A stretch of DNA of 64,000 bases from the NCBI GenBank assembly GCA_965227945.1, contig CBDDGQ010000006.1:1798001-1862000 (forward strand). The letters run 5' to 3'. Origin of the DNA: Azorhizobium sp965227945. GTDB taxonomy: Bacteria > Pseudomonadota > Alphaproteobacteria > Rhizobiales > Xanthobacteraceae. The notes beneath the pieces were generated by a model, which was given only the letters and a program-made list of their open reading frames with translations, made no database searches and was not told the DNA's origin. Shown here piece by piece: positions 51,751 through 60,876 of the stretch; within the stretch, counting starts at the first letter, position 1, and each line of letters opens with the position of its first letter. A program made the translations under genes and the position numbers.

Positions 51751-52662
51751 ATGACCTTTGTCTGCCGCTTCGCCCCCAGCCCCAACGGTCTGCTGCATCT
51801 GGGCCACGCGTATTCGGCCCTGGTGAATCATGCGGCGGCGGATGCGGCGTCCGGGCGCTTCTTGTTGCGCATCGAAGATATCGACACCACCCGATGTCGT
51901 CCGGAATTCATCCGCGCCCTCACCGAGGATCTGGCCTGGCTGGACATCCTGCCTGCAGAGCCGCCGCGCCGCCAGAGCGCGCACTTCGCCGATTATGCGG
52001 CGGCGCTGGCGCGGCTGGAGGCGCTGGGCCTCGTCTACCCCACCTTCGAGACCCGCGGCGAGATCGCCCAGGCGGTGCTGGCCAAGGAAGCGCAGGGCCA
52101 CCCCTGGCCGCGAGATCCCGACGGCGTGCCGCTCTATCCGTTCAGGCGCAGCGATCTGCCCGAGGCCGCCCGGCGGCGGCGGCGCCGGGATGGCGATGCC
52201 TATGCGCTGCGCCTGGACATGGGGCAGGCCTGCGCCCTGGTGGGCGGTCCGCTTACCTTCCAGGAAGCCGTGAACGGTCCGCTGGCCCCGCCGCGGCGCG
52301 TGGTGGCCGATCCCGCCCGCTGGGGCGATGTGGTGCTGGCGCGCAAGGACGTGCCGTCCAGCTATCATGTGGCGGTGGTGGTGGATGACGCGGCGCAGGG
52401 GATTTCCCATGTGATCCGCGGCCAGGACCTCTATGCCGCCACCGCTGTGCATCACCTGCTGCAGGTGCTGCTGGGTCTGCCGCAGCCGGTCTATCACCAC
52501 CATCGGCTGGTGCGCGATGCGGAGGGGCGCAAATTGTCCAAGAGCACCGGGGCGGCGAGCCTTGCGGCGCTGCGGGCGGTGGGCACCAGCCCGGTCGAGG
52601 TGCTGGAGCTGATCGCCCGCAATCTCGCGCCGCCGCCGGCTCAGCCCACGCCCAGCACGTAG
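51751..52662 (+). CDS. gluQ: Glutamyl-Q tRNA(Asp) synthetase
   Basis: GluQ attaches glutamate to the queuosine base of tRNA-Asp. The 303-residue protein has a class I catalytic core (FAPSPNGLLHLGHAYSA as the HIGH region, RIEDIDTTRCRPEF, KLSKSTG) and no anticodon-binding domain, which defines GluQ against GltX. The zinc cysteines of the E. coli enzyme are missing: where CxC would stand the sequence is YPTFETRGEI. The gene end overlaps the AEC transporter gene by 22 bases tail to tail. Confidence 0.93.
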   Translation: MTFVCRFAPSPNGLLHLGHAYSALVNHAAADAASGRFLLRIEDIDTTRCRPEFIRALTEDLAWLDILPAEPPRRQSAHFADYAAALARLEALGLVYPTFETRGEIAQAVLAKEAQGHPWPRDPDGVPLYPFRRSDLPEAARRRRRRDGDAYALRLDMGQACALVGGPLTFQEAVNGPLAPPRRVVADPARWGDVVLARKDVPSSYHVAVVVDDAAQGISHVIRGQDLYAATAVHHLLQVLLGLPQPVYHHHRLVRDAEGRKLSKSTGAASLAALRAVGTSPVEVLELIARNLAPPPAQPTPST

Positions 52663-53597
52663 AGCCAGAAGGTGATGGTGATGAGGCCGAGGCCGGTGGA
52701 CAGCGACACCGCACTCGAACTGGTGGCCACCCCCACGCCGTAGCGCTGGGCCAGCAGATAGGCATTGATGCCGCACGGCATGGCCGCGAACAGCACCGCC
52801 ACCCCGGCCCAGACCGGCGGCATGGGCAGGATGCGGGTCAGCCCCAGCACCAGCAGAGGATGCACCACCAGCTTCAGGCCGCAGATCACCGCAGTGGGCC
52901 GCAGGTCGCCGGACACGCCGTAGCGCTTCAAGGCCAGCCCGAGCGAGACCAGCGCGCACGGGGTGGCGGAGGCAGCCATCATGTCGAGGATCTGCTTGGC
53001 GACGCCGCTGGTCTGGAAGCCGAACACCCGCGCCAGCGCGCCCGCATAGATGCCCAGCAGGATGGGGTTGAAGGCGAGCGACCGCACCAGTCGCTTCACC
53101 GTGACCATGGAGAAGCCGGAGCCGCCCTCCACCAGCACGGTTGCGGCCACCAGCATGATCGGCAGATGCACCGCGATCAAAAGGAACAGCGGCACCGCTC
53201 CCGCCTCGCCATAGGCTTTCAGGATCAGCGGCACGCCCACGAACACGGTATTGGCCTGACCGGCGGCAAAGCCCTGGATCACCGCTTCCGTATGGCTGCG
53301 CTTGAACAGCTTGGCGGCGATGAAGCTGGCCATGCCGAACACCGCAAACGCGCCGGTAAAGTAAGCGATCCAGTAACCCCAGGGCTGGGCATCGGGCAGC
53401 TGGCTCTCGGCCAGGGTCTTGAAGATGAGGATCGGCACCGCCAGGCTGAACACATATTCCGCCAGCCCGTCCGAGGCGGTCTCGCTCACCAGCCGGGTGC
53501 GGGCCGCCACATAGCCGAGGCCCACCACGCCGAACACCGGCAGCACGATCACGGCAAGGTCGGCGAGGATCCCGCCCATGCTGCCCAGGTTCGCCAT
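52641..53597 (-). CDS. AEC family transporter (auxin efflux carrier type)
   Basis: The 318-residue membrane protein has about ten helices in two halves. LPVFGVVGLGYVAARTRLVS opens the first, and the middle holds FAAGQANTVFVGVPLILKAYGE, a conserved AEC block with the Asn and Pro of the crossover helices. NAYLLAQRYGVG ends the second. Substrates of bacterial members include malate and other acids; here it is not known. ATG 53597 lacks a ribosome site; ATG 53579 is an alternative. Confidence 0.88.
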   Translation of the reverse strand: MANLGSMGGILADLAVIVLPVFGVVGLGYVAARTRLVSETASDGLAEYVFSLAVPILIFKTLAESQLPDAQPWGYWIAYFTGAFAVFGMASFIAAKLFKRSHTEAVIQGFAAGQANTVFVGVPLILKAYGEAGAVPLFLLIAVHLPIMLVAATVLVEGGSGFSMVTVKRLVRSLAFNPILLGIYAGALARVFGFQTSGVAKQILDMMAASATPCALVSLGLALKRYGVSGDLRPTAVICGLKLVVHPLLVLGLTRILPMPPVWAGVAVLFAAMPCGINAYLLAQRYGVGVATSSSAVSLSTGLGLITITFWLYVLGVG

Positions 53598-53606
53598 GGG
53601 AGAAAG

Positions 53607-53915
53607 TCAGGCGGCCGCGGTGAGCGGCGCGCTCCTGTTCTGGAGGGCGGGAGCGGCCAGCGCCATGGCCACATCGGACACCGGCACCATGACCCGCAGC
53701 CGGTTCTCCAGCCGCACGGCCAGATCGGGCGTGGCGGTGAATTCCAATTCCACGGCCAGGGACTCCGGCCCGTGGGCCACATCGATGCGATGCGGCAGCA
53801 CGTCGTGGATCACGAACGGCTCCAGCAGGCGCAGCAGCACATTGGCATCGGGCGTGGCTTCCACCACGAGGCGATAGACGGCGACGCCGGTGGGCGCGCG
53901 AGACAGGTCAGACAT
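53607..53915 (-). CDS. Small hypothetical protein, possibly ACT-like
   Basis: This 102-residue protein begins MSDLSRAPTGVAVYRLVVEATPD; it alternates strands and helices in a pattern like an ACT domain (RLVVEATPDANVLLRLLEPF, then LAVELEFTATPDLAVRLENRLRVM). No family is recognised with certainty. It lies nine bases upstream of the AEC transporter on the same strand and is probably co-transcribed. A role in ligand sensing would be speculation. Confidence 0.65.
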   Translation of the reverse strand: MSDLSRAPTGVAVYRLVVEATPDANVLLRLLEPFVIHDVLPHRIDVAHGPESLAVELEFTATPDLAVRLENRLRVMVPVSDVAMALAAPALQNRSAPLTAAA

Positions 53916-54289
53916 GGGAAAAATCCGGACAGCGAGACGGGAGATGCGATTCAGCGGACCCGGCCGACAGAGTCGACCGGGCGGAGAATTCGCAGGGTCG
54001 CCGCAAGGGCGAGCCGGATCTCGGAGCCGGAGATGAACATGGGCGAAACGTTTAGGCCCCCGCCGGCCTCGCGTCAACGCTTTGTGGCTTGCGGGCGCGC
54101 AGACCGGGCCGCTCGCGGCAAGGTGTTTGGGCCCGGCGACCCGCTGGGCTAGACTGGTGACCCGCCGGACAACCAGTCCGGCGGCCTGTTCGCGCCCCTG
54201 ACGCGGCGCGGCCGGGACACCGTCCGGGACTATCCCGCGAGGGCATCCTCGCGGCGCATCCTGGCGGGAGCATCGCACGGGAACATCGC
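53916..54289. other. 374-base divergent region with alternative hairpins
   Basis: No gene is seen. Two mutually exclusive hairpins overlap at 54152-54184: GACTGGT/ACCAGTC (54152-54158 with 54172-54178), and CCGCCGGAC/GTCCGGCGG (54162-54170 with 54176-54184). They lie about 110 bases before the small membrane protein gene. Confidence 0.45.
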
Positions 54290-54502
54290 ATGAGCGCGCA
54301 CCCCGAAGGCATGAAGATCCAGGCCGGCGCGGCGACCGCCGCCGGCCGCGACGACGCGCACCCTCTGGCGCGCCGCCTGGCCATTGCCGGAGGGGTCGCC
54401 GGCCTGGCGGCCCTGCTCGCCGGCGCGGTGGTGCTGTGGATGCGCCATGGCGTCGCGATCTTCATCGACACGGTGGCGGCGGGTGTCGCGACGTGCTTTT
54501 GA
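54290..54502 (+). CDS. Small single-span membrane protein upstream of SCO
   Basis: The 70-residue protein has a polar N-terminus, one hydrophobic helix (about 30-50) and ends GVAIFIDTVAAGVATCF with a terminal Cys-Phe. Similar tiny proteins precede SCO genes in related bacteria, from memory. It lies 52 bases before the SCO gene on the same strand. Function unknown. Confidence 0.65.
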   Translation: MSAHPEGMKIQAGAATAAGRDDAHPLARRLAIAGGVAGLAALLAGAVVLWMRHGVAIFIDTVAAGVATCF

Positions 54503-54554
54503 AGCCGCACCGGTCCCCCGCCGCATCCCTGCTGTCTACGGAACTTTCAGATCC

Positions 54555-55154
54555 ATGGCTTCCTTGTCGCCCCGCACCAAGATCATCGCTTTGTTCAGCG
54601 CCTTCGCGTCCGGCGCCCTGCTGCTGGTGGTGGGCGTCACCGCGCTGATGCCGGAGCGACCGGGCGTGGCCACGGCCTCGCTGGTGGGCGGGCCGTTCGT
54701 GCTGGTGGACCAGGATGGCGCGAAGGTGTCCGAGGCGGCCCTGAAGGGCAAGCCGACGCTGCTGTTCTTCGGCTTCACCCATTGTCCCGACGTCTGCCCC
54801 ACCGCGCTGTTTGAGATCTCCGAGATCTTCAATGCGCTGGGCCCCGACGCGGACAAGGCGCGGGCGGTGTTCGTCACTGTGGACCCGGAGCGGGATACGC
54901 CGGACATCATGAAATCCTACGTCTCCAGCTTCAATCCGCAGGTCCGCGGCTTCACCGGCACGCCGGAGCAGATCGACGTCATCAAGAAGGAATATCGGGT
55001 CTATTCCAAGAAGGTGCCGCTGGCCGGCGACGACTACACCATGGACCACACGGCGGTGATCTATCTGCTGGACAAGAACGGCAGCTTTGTCGCCCCCTTC
55101 AACACCAAGCGGCCCCCCGCCGAGGCCGCCGGCGAGCTCAAGCGGTTCCTGTGA
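54555..55154 (+). CDS. SCO family copper chaperone (SenC/PrrC)
   Basis: SCO proteins deliver copper to the CuA site of cytochrome oxidase. The 199-residue protein has a membrane anchor (about 11-31) and a thioredoxin fold with FTHCPDVCP (Cys77, Cys81) and His164 (DYTMDHTAV), the complete copper ligand set. No oxidase genes are near. Its 3' end overlaps the glycosyltransferase gene by 17 bases, tail to tail. Confidence 0.93.
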   Translation: MASLSPRTKIIALFSAFASGALLLVVGVTALMPERPGVATASLVGGPFVLVDQDGAKVSEAALKGKPTLLFFGFTHCPDVCPTALFEISEIFNALGPDADKARAVFVTVDPERDTPDIMKSYVSSFNPQVRGFTGTPEQIDVIKKEYRVYSKKVPLAGDDYTMDHTAVIYLLDKNGSFVAPFNTKRPPAEAAGELKRFL

Positions 55155-57180
55155 GCGGACGCCGCCGGCCGAGCCCGTGCTCGGTCTTCTGCCACCAGTG
55201 GGGCCGCGTCACCAATTGCACCACCGCCCCCCAGGCGGCCACCGACATCAGCAGCCAGTAGAGCGGCAACGAGACCAGGATGGTGGCGACCGGCAGCATG
55301 CCGCGCCGGTGCAGCCCGAGCCCGGCGGTCATCGCCGCCGCCCCGTAGCCCACGGCCAGATTGGTATAGGACAGCGCCGAGGCCGCCACCCCGATGGCAC
55401 TGGTGGAGGGCATCAGGAACACCCCGCTCAGCATGTCCCCCGCCAGCACCAGCAGGCAGAAGGGATGCAGCAGGGCCGAGGCGAACGGACCGACGGTCAG
55501 CAGCCCGAGCGCCACCGTCCGCCACAGGCCCAGATCCCGCACCAGCGCGCGCGGGCGCCGGCCATGCACCAGGATGGTCTGCGCCCATCCCTTGAGCCAG
55601 CGCGTGCGCTGGCCCATCCAGGCCCGGCGTGAGATCGGCGCCTCCTCCTCGGTGGCCGAGGCGATCACCGCGATGCCCCAGCCGGCGCGGGCCAGCCGCA
55701 CCCCCAGATCGGCATCTTCGGTGACATTGTAGGGGTCCCAGGCGCCCACCTTCTCCAGCACGTGGCGGCGGAAATGATTGGAGGTGCCGCCCAGCAGGAT
55801 CGGCAGCCCCAGGCCCGCCAGCGCCGGCAGCAGCACGTCGAACTGGCCGGCATATTCGGCCGCGAAATGACGGCTGATCCAGCTGTCGCGGGCATTCTCG
55901 ATGGTCAGGCGCGCCTGCACGCAGCCGACGGCCGAACCGGCGCCGCGAAACGCGGCCAGGGCGCGATGCAACTGGTCCGGCGCCGGCACATCCTCCGCGT
56001 CATAGACCGCCACATAGCTGCCGCGGGCAAAAGCCAGAGCGGCATTCAGCGCCTTCGGCTTGGTGCGGGGGCCGACGGCAGGGGCCACCACCACTTCGAA
56101 CCAGGGCGGCAAGCGCATCTGCCGCAGCCGGGCATGCATGGGGGCATCGTCCGGCTCGATGGCCAGCTTGATGTCGAGCTTCTCGGGCGGATAGTCGAGG
56201 CGCCGCAGCGCCGCCACCAGCCGCGGCAGCATGCCCACCTCGCGATAGAGCGGCACGATGAGGGTGTAGACCGGCAATTGCTGGTCGCTCAGGCCCAGCG
56301 GCACTTCCGGGGGCGGCTCGATGAAACAGGCACAGATGCGCAGCACCGCGCCGGCCAGGAACACCATCGACAGCAAGCTGACCAGCAGCAGAACCACCGA
56401 TGCGGGCGCCACCAGCAGCGCCGCCATCAGGCTCGCACCGGCCATGGCCAGCAGCGGCACCATTCGCCGCGAGGGCGTCAGGCCGGCGGCGGACAGGTGC
56501 GGATGCCGGGTCTTGAGGCCGAAGGCGGCCTCATGGCCCAAGGCGCGCGCCGCATGCCGGACAAGGTGCGCCTGCAGCCGCTCGCGCGCCACCACCCGCG
56601 CCCGCCCCGCCAGGGTCGGGTCACGCGCGAGGGCCCGGGCGAGCCGGCGGGCGCCCTGGCCGCGGGCGGCACAGGTGTAGTGCACCCCGGCGCCCGGCCC
56701 CGGCTCCTGGAGGATGCCCAGGCGCAGAATGGCCGGGGCCACATCCAGCAAGGCCTGCGGCGTGCGGTCCAGCGGATCCACCGCCAGTCCCAGATGGGCG
56801 GCCAGATGCCCACAGGCGGCGTCCGGCGATAGGCGACCGGCGCAGATCAGCGCCTCATCACCGCCCACCCCCACCGCGCGGGCGCGCCGCTCCGCCCAGG
56901 CCAGAGCCTCCTCCGGCACATGGCCGTGCAGCGCCGCCAGTTCGACCGGCAGGGTCGCTATTGGGGCGGGTGCGGTCTCCGGCGGGGGGCGCACGTCCGC
57001 CGCGGACTGCGGCGACGGGCGGGGCTGAGGTCTGGACAGACCGGCGGAAACCGGGTTCAAGCCGGGGCGGACGGTCGGGTCCGACGCCGGCCCTTCGGCG
57101 CGGACGGGCCGGGGACCGGGCCCAGGGGCTGTGGCGGCGCCGATCGGCTGCTTGCGGTGACCCCGCGCCTCGACCACCAT
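55138..57180 (-). CDS. Membrane glycosyltransferase family 2 with N-terminal MshEN-like domain
   Basis: The 680-residue protein has a Pro-rich start (1-75), an N-terminal region (about 85-165) resembling the MshEN/GspE-N domain (GDEALICAGRLSPDAACGHLAAHLGL), two membrane helices (242-285), a processive GT2 domain with IEPDDAP, DAED (394-397), TEDAD (487-491) and QRTRW (524-528), and several C-terminal helices. It should make a surface polysaccharide. Combined GT2 and MshEN domains also occur in NfrB, where MshEN binds c-di-GMP; that role here is inference. GGGGAG precedes ATG 57180. Confidence 0.85.
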   Translation of the reverse strand: MVVEARGHRKQPIGAATAPGPGPRPVRAEGPASDPTVRPGLNPVSAGLSRPQPRPSPQSAADVRPPPETAPAPIATLPVELAALHGHVPEEALAWAERRARAVGVGGDEALICAGRLSPDAACGHLAAHLGLAVDPLDRTPQALLDVAPAILRLGILQEPGPGAGVHYTCAARGQGARRLARALARDPTLAGRARVVARERLQAHLVRHAARALGHEAAFGLKTRHPHLSAAGLTPSRRMVPLLAMAGASLMAALLVAPASVVLLLVSLLSMVFLAGAVLRICACFIEPPPEVPLGLSDQQLPVYTLIVPLYREVGMLPRLVAALRRLDYPPEKLDIKLAIEPDDAPMHARLRQMRLPPWFEVVVAPAVGPRTKPKALNAALAFARGSYVAVYDAEDVPAPDQLHRALAAFRGAGSAVGCVQARLTIENARDSWISRHFAAEYAGQFDVLLPALAGLGLPILLGGTSNHFRRHVLEKVGAWDPYNVTEDADLGVRLARAGWGIAVIASATEEEAPISRRAWMGQRTRWLKGWAQTILVHGRRPRALVRDLGLWRTVALGLLTVGPFASALLHPFCLLVLAGDMLSGVFLMPSTSAIGVAASALSYTNLAVGYGAAAMTAGLGLHRRGMLPVATILVSLPLYWLLMSVAAWGAVVQLVTRPHWWQKTEHGLGRRRPLTGTA

Positions 57181-57220
57181 GGTGCTCTCCCCCCGGAGAC
57201 CCGATAGGCATGACGGTAGT

Positions 57221-58186
57221 ATGGCACATCCATCCGCGCTAGCCCTTTCGATGCCTGCGGCTGCCCGATCGGCGCAGCACACGGCACTGCGCCTGCGGCG
57301 GGTCGTTCTGGCCCTGGCCGTGGCGGGGCTGGCGCTGGGCCCGGGGCATGGCGCGGTGGCCCAGGTGCCGGGTCAGGCCAAGGCGCAGGGGTCGGCCTCG
57401 AGCGGGGCTGCCGGGGCCGGGCCGGTGGTGCCCAGCTTCTGGAACGCCGCGCGCCGGCTGGAGCGGCCGGACGCCACGCGCCTGCCGACCAACATCCGGT
57501 TTCTGACCACCGACGATTATCCGCCGTTCAATTTCACCGGGCCGGACGGCGGGCTGATCGGCTTCAACGTGGACATGGCGCGCGCCGTCTGTGCCGAGCT
57601 GGGGGCCACCTGCACCATCCAGCCGGTGGCGTTCGACACGCTGCTTGAGGCGCTGGAGCAGAACAAAGGCGATGCCATCATCGCCGGTCTCGCCGCCACC
57701 CCGGCCAATCGCGGCAAGGTGGATTTCTCCGAGCATTATCTCGGCACCCCGGCGCGCTTCGCCGGCCGCGCCAGCCTGCAGATGAGCGCTGCGACGCCCA
57801 GCGCCGTGGCCACCAAGAGCGTCGCTGTGGTGGCCGGCACCGCCCACGAGGCCTATCTGCGCGCCTTCTTCAACGAGGCGGCGATCCGCCCGTTTCCCGA
57901 CGCCGCCGCCGCCCGCGCGGCGCTGATGTCCGGCAGCGTGGACCTGCTGTTCGGCGACGGCATCGGCCTGTCGCTGTGGCTGAACGGCACCCAGGCCAAT
58001 GGCTGCTGCCGCTTCATTGGCGGCCCGTTCACCGAGAGCCGCTATTTCGGCGACGGCCTCGCCGTGGCGGTGCGCCCCGGCAATGACCAGATGCGCCGCG
58101 CCATCGACTACGCCCTGCAGCGGGTGTGGGAGAAGGGCGTCTATACGGACCTTTATCTGCGCTGGTTTCCCATCGGTTTCTACTGA
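57221..58186 (+). CDS. Amino acid ABC transporter substrate-binding protein, family 3
   Basis: The 321-residue protein has a long N-terminal signal region (about 1-55, with hydrophobic VVLALAVAGLALG) followed by an Ala/Gly-rich stretch. The binding domain starts IRFLTTDDYPPFNFTGPDGGLIGFNVDMARAVCAELGATC and contains GDAIIAGLAATPANRGKVDFSEHY. No transporter genes are adjacent. The start could be 57221 or 57251. It is divergent from the glycosyltransferase gene across only 40 bases. Confidence 0.83.
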   Translation: MAHPSALALSMPAAARSAQHTALRLRRVVLALAVAGLALGPGHGAVAQVPGQAKAQGSASSGAAGAGPVVPSFWNAARRLERPDATRLPTNIRFLTTDDYPPFNFTGPDGGLIGFNVDMARAVCAELGATCTIQPVAFDTLLEALEQNKGDAIIAGLAATPANRGKVDFSEHYLGTPARFAGRASLQMSAATPSAVATKSVAVVAGTAHEAYLRAFFNEAAIRPFPDAAAARAALMSGSVDLLFGDGIGLSLWLNGTQANGCCRFIGGPFTESRYFGDGLAVAVRPGNDQMRRAIDYALQRVWEKGVYTDLYLRWFPIGFY

Positions 58187-58312
58187 TCCAGCGCGCGACA
58201 GGCGGCTCCCGCAAGGGAAATCAGTTGTCGCAATCGTGTGTGGCGCGCGCCGCCGCGCCCGCTGAGATGGGACGCGCCCGCCGCTGCGGCCGGGCCTTGC
58301 GTGGAGAGCTGC

Positions 58313-58954
58313 ATGTTCCTGTCCTCGATCCCCCGTTTCGCCCTGGCACCAGTGGTGATGGCGATGGTCGCGGCGACCGTCTCGGCGTCCCCGGCCGCGG
58401 CGCAGACAGCGCCGGCCACCGTGCGCGGCGCCATTGCCGCCATGGACGGTCCCGTCCTCACCGTCACCACCCGCACCGGCACCACGGTGAAGGTGAAGCT
58501 GGCGGAGACCGTGGCGGTCACCGGCCTTGCCCCCATCGCCCTCGCCGACATTCCCACCGACGCTTATGTGGGCGTGGCGGCGGTGCCCCAGGCGGGCGCT
58601 GCGGCAGGCACGCCGGAAGTGGCGGTGTCCATCCATGTGTTCCCGGCGGCGCAGCGCGGCGCGGGGGAGGGCACCCGGCCCTATGACGTGGCGCCCAATT
58701 CCAGCATGACCAATGGCGCGCTGGCCCAGAAGCTGGTGGAGAAGGACGGCCAGTTGCTGACCATCGCCTTCAAGGGCGGCGAGAAGCAGGTGCTGGTGAC
58801 GCCGCAGACCTCGCTGGTGAAGTTCGAGCCGGGCACCCGCGCCGAACTGAAGCCCGGCGCCCAGGTGCTGTTGCGCACCACCCCCGGCGCCGACGGCCTG
58901 CCCGAGACGGCCCGGGTCCTGGTGGGCCGAGATGGCGTCGTGCCGGCGCTCTAG
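58313..58954 (+). CDS. Secreted hypothetical protein
   Basis: The 213-residue protein has a signal peptide (about 1-30, ending AAAQ) and a beta-rich body. TVRGAIAAMDGPVLTVTTRTGTTVKVKLAETV and LTIAFKGGEKQVLVTPQTSLVKFEPGTRAELKPGAQVLL look like OB-type strands in DUF5666-like proteins. It has no Cys. The GGAGAG site before ATG 58313 supports the start. Periplasmic role unknown. Confidence 0.78.
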   Translation: MFLSSIPRFALAPVVMAMVAATVSASPAAAQTAPATVRGAIAAMDGPVLTVTTRTGTTVKVKLAETVAVTGLAPIALADIPTDAYVGVAAVPQAGAAAGTPEVAVSIHVFPAAQRGAGEGTRPYDVAPNSSMTNGALAQKLVEKDGQLLTIAFKGGEKQVLVTPQTSLVKFEPGTRAELKPGAQVLLRTTPGADGLPETARVLVGRDGVVPAL

Positions 58955-59193
58955 GCCCGGCGTTCGCGCGGTCTGCCCGGCCTCCGGGCGGACCCCATCC
59001 GCCCCACGGGGCGACTGATACGCTTCAATTTTCGGCCCACATGCACTAGAGCAGGGACGCGCGATGGCCGGCTCACGGCCCCGCGCGCCCCGACGCGAGC
59101 TTGGCCGCGCGTGCGTTCTCCAGCGCCGCACAGCGAACCGCGCTGCATTCCAGGCTGCGCCCGACCGCGGGCGCCCCTGACCGGAGACCTTGC

Positions 59194-60849
59194 ATGACCA
59201 CGGCGCCCGCCCCCATCGACCTCACCGCCCCCGAACTGCGCACGTTTGCGGAAACCGCAGGCGCCTGGCCGTTCGAGGAAGCGCGCAAGATCGTCGAGCG
59301 GCTCAAGCGCAAGCCCAAGGATGAAGTGCTGTTCGAGACCGGCTATGGCCCCTCGGGCCTGCCGCACATCGGCACCTTCGGCGAAGTGGCGCGTACCACC
59401 ATGGTGCGCCATGCCTTCCGCGTGCTCACCGAGGACAAGATCAAGACCCGCCTCCTGTGCTTCTCCGACGACATGGACGGCATGCGCAAGATCCCGGACA
59501 ACGTGCCGGATCGCGCCGCGCTGGAGCCTTATCTCCAGATGCCGCTGACCTCCGTGCCCAATCCGTTCGGCGGCGACTATCTCAGCTTCGGCGACCACAA
59601 CAACGCCATGCTGCGGCGCTTCCTCGACACCTTCGGCTTCGACTACGAATTCGCCAGTGCCACCGACTATTACAAGTCCGGCAAGCTCGACGCGGTGCTG
59701 CTCAAGGCGGCGGAAAAGTATGACGCCATCATGGGCGTGATGCTGCCGACGCTCGGCGAGGAGCGCCAGGCCACCTACAGCCCGTTCCTGCCCATCTCGC
59801 CGGTGAGCGGGCGGGTGCTGTACGTGCCGCTGAAGGCGGTGGACGCGAAGGCCGGCACCATCACCTTCACCGACGAGGACGGGGTGGACAAGACCGTTCC
59901 CGTCACCGGCGGCCAGGTGAAGCTGCAATGGAAGCCGGACTTCGGCGCGCGCTGGGCAGCCCTTAGCGTCGATTTCGAGATGTTCGGCAAGGACCATCAG
60001 ACCAACGCCCCGGTCTATGACAAGATCTGCGAGATCCTCGGGGGCACCGCGCCGGAGCATTATGTCTATGAGCTGTTCCTGGATGAGAACGGCCAGAAGA
60101 TCTCCAAGTCCAAGGGCAACGGCCTGACCATCGACGACTGGCTGACCTATGCCAGCCCGGAGAGCCTGGCGCTCTACATGTTCCAGTCGCCGCGCTCGGC
60201 CAAGAAGCTGCATTTCGACGTCATTCCGAAGGCGGTGGACGAGTATTTCAACTTCCTCGCCCGCTATCCCGCGCAGGACTGGAAGCTGCGGCTGGGCAAT
60301 CCGGTGTGGCACATCCATGCGGGCGCGCCGCCGGTCATCGACATGCCGGTTTCCTTCACCATGCTGCTCAACCTCGCCTCGGCTTCCAATACCGAGGACG
60401 AGAGCGTGCTGTGGGGCTTCCTGAACCGGCATGTACCGGGCGTGTCGGCGGCCACCCATCCCAAGCTGGCCGAGCTGGTGGGCTATGCGGTGAAGTATTT
60501 CAACGCCTTCGTGAAGCCCAACAAGGTGTTCCGCGCCCCCGACGATGTGGAACGCGCCGCCCTGGAGGCGCTGGACGCGGCGCTGGCGGCCATGCCGGCC
60601 GCGCCCACGGCGGACGACGTGCAGAACGCGCTCTATGACGTGGCCCGCCCGATCCCGCGCTATCAGGACCTCAAGGCCAAGGGCGCCACGCCCGAGCGGC
60701 CGGGCGTCTCGGTGGAATGGTTCAACGCGCTCTATCAGACCCTGATCGGCCAGGACCGCGGCCCGCGCTTCGGCTCCTTCGTCGCCATCTACGGGGTGGA
60801 CGAGACGCGAACGCTGATCAAGGCGGCGCTGGATGGGGCGCACGCCTAG
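59194..60849 (+). CDS. lysK: Class I lysine-tRNA ligase
   Basis: This 551-residue LysRS-I charges tRNA-Lys. It has the class I motifs GPSGLPHIGTFGE (HIGH region, about 52-64) and KISKSKGNG (about 303-311), a zinc-region insert of reduced size, and a C-terminal helical anticodon-binding domain. This class is typical of archaea, and among bacteria of alphaproteobacteria and spirochetes; most bacteria use the unrelated class II enzyme. GGAG precedes ATG 59194. Confidence 0.95.
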   Translation: MTTAPAPIDLTAPELRTFAETAGAWPFEEARKIVERLKRKPKDEVLFETGYGPSGLPHIGTFGEVARTTMVRHAFRVLTEDKIKTRLLCFSDDMDGMRKIPDNVPDRAALEPYLQMPLTSVPNPFGGDYLSFGDHNNAMLRRFLDTFGFDYEFASATDYYKSGKLDAVLLKAAEKYDAIMGVMLPTLGEERQATYSPFLPISPVSGRVLYVPLKAVDAKAGTITFTDEDGVDKTVPVTGGQVKLQWKPDFGARWAALSVDFEMFGKDHQTNAPVYDKICEILGGTAPEHYVYELFLDENGQKISKSKGNGLTIDDWLTYASPESLALYMFQSPRSAKKLHFDVIPKAVDEYFNFLARYPAQDWKLRLGNPVWHIHAGAPPVIDMPVSFTMLLNLASASNTEDESVLWGFLNRHVPGVSAATHPKLAELVGYAVKYFNAFVKPNKVFRAPDDVERAALEALDAALAAMPAAPTADDVQNALYDVARPIPRYQDLKAKGATPERPGVSVEWFNALYQTLIGQDRGPRFGSFVAIYGVDETRTLIKAALDGAHA

Positions 60850-60876
60850 AATCTCGCCCCTGGTCTACGAGCCGGC

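Noticed and set aside
58951..60843. Minus-strand frame of 630 codons opposite the lysyl-tRNA synthetase
   Set aside because: It is the complement of a complete LysRS-I gene with both class I motifs.
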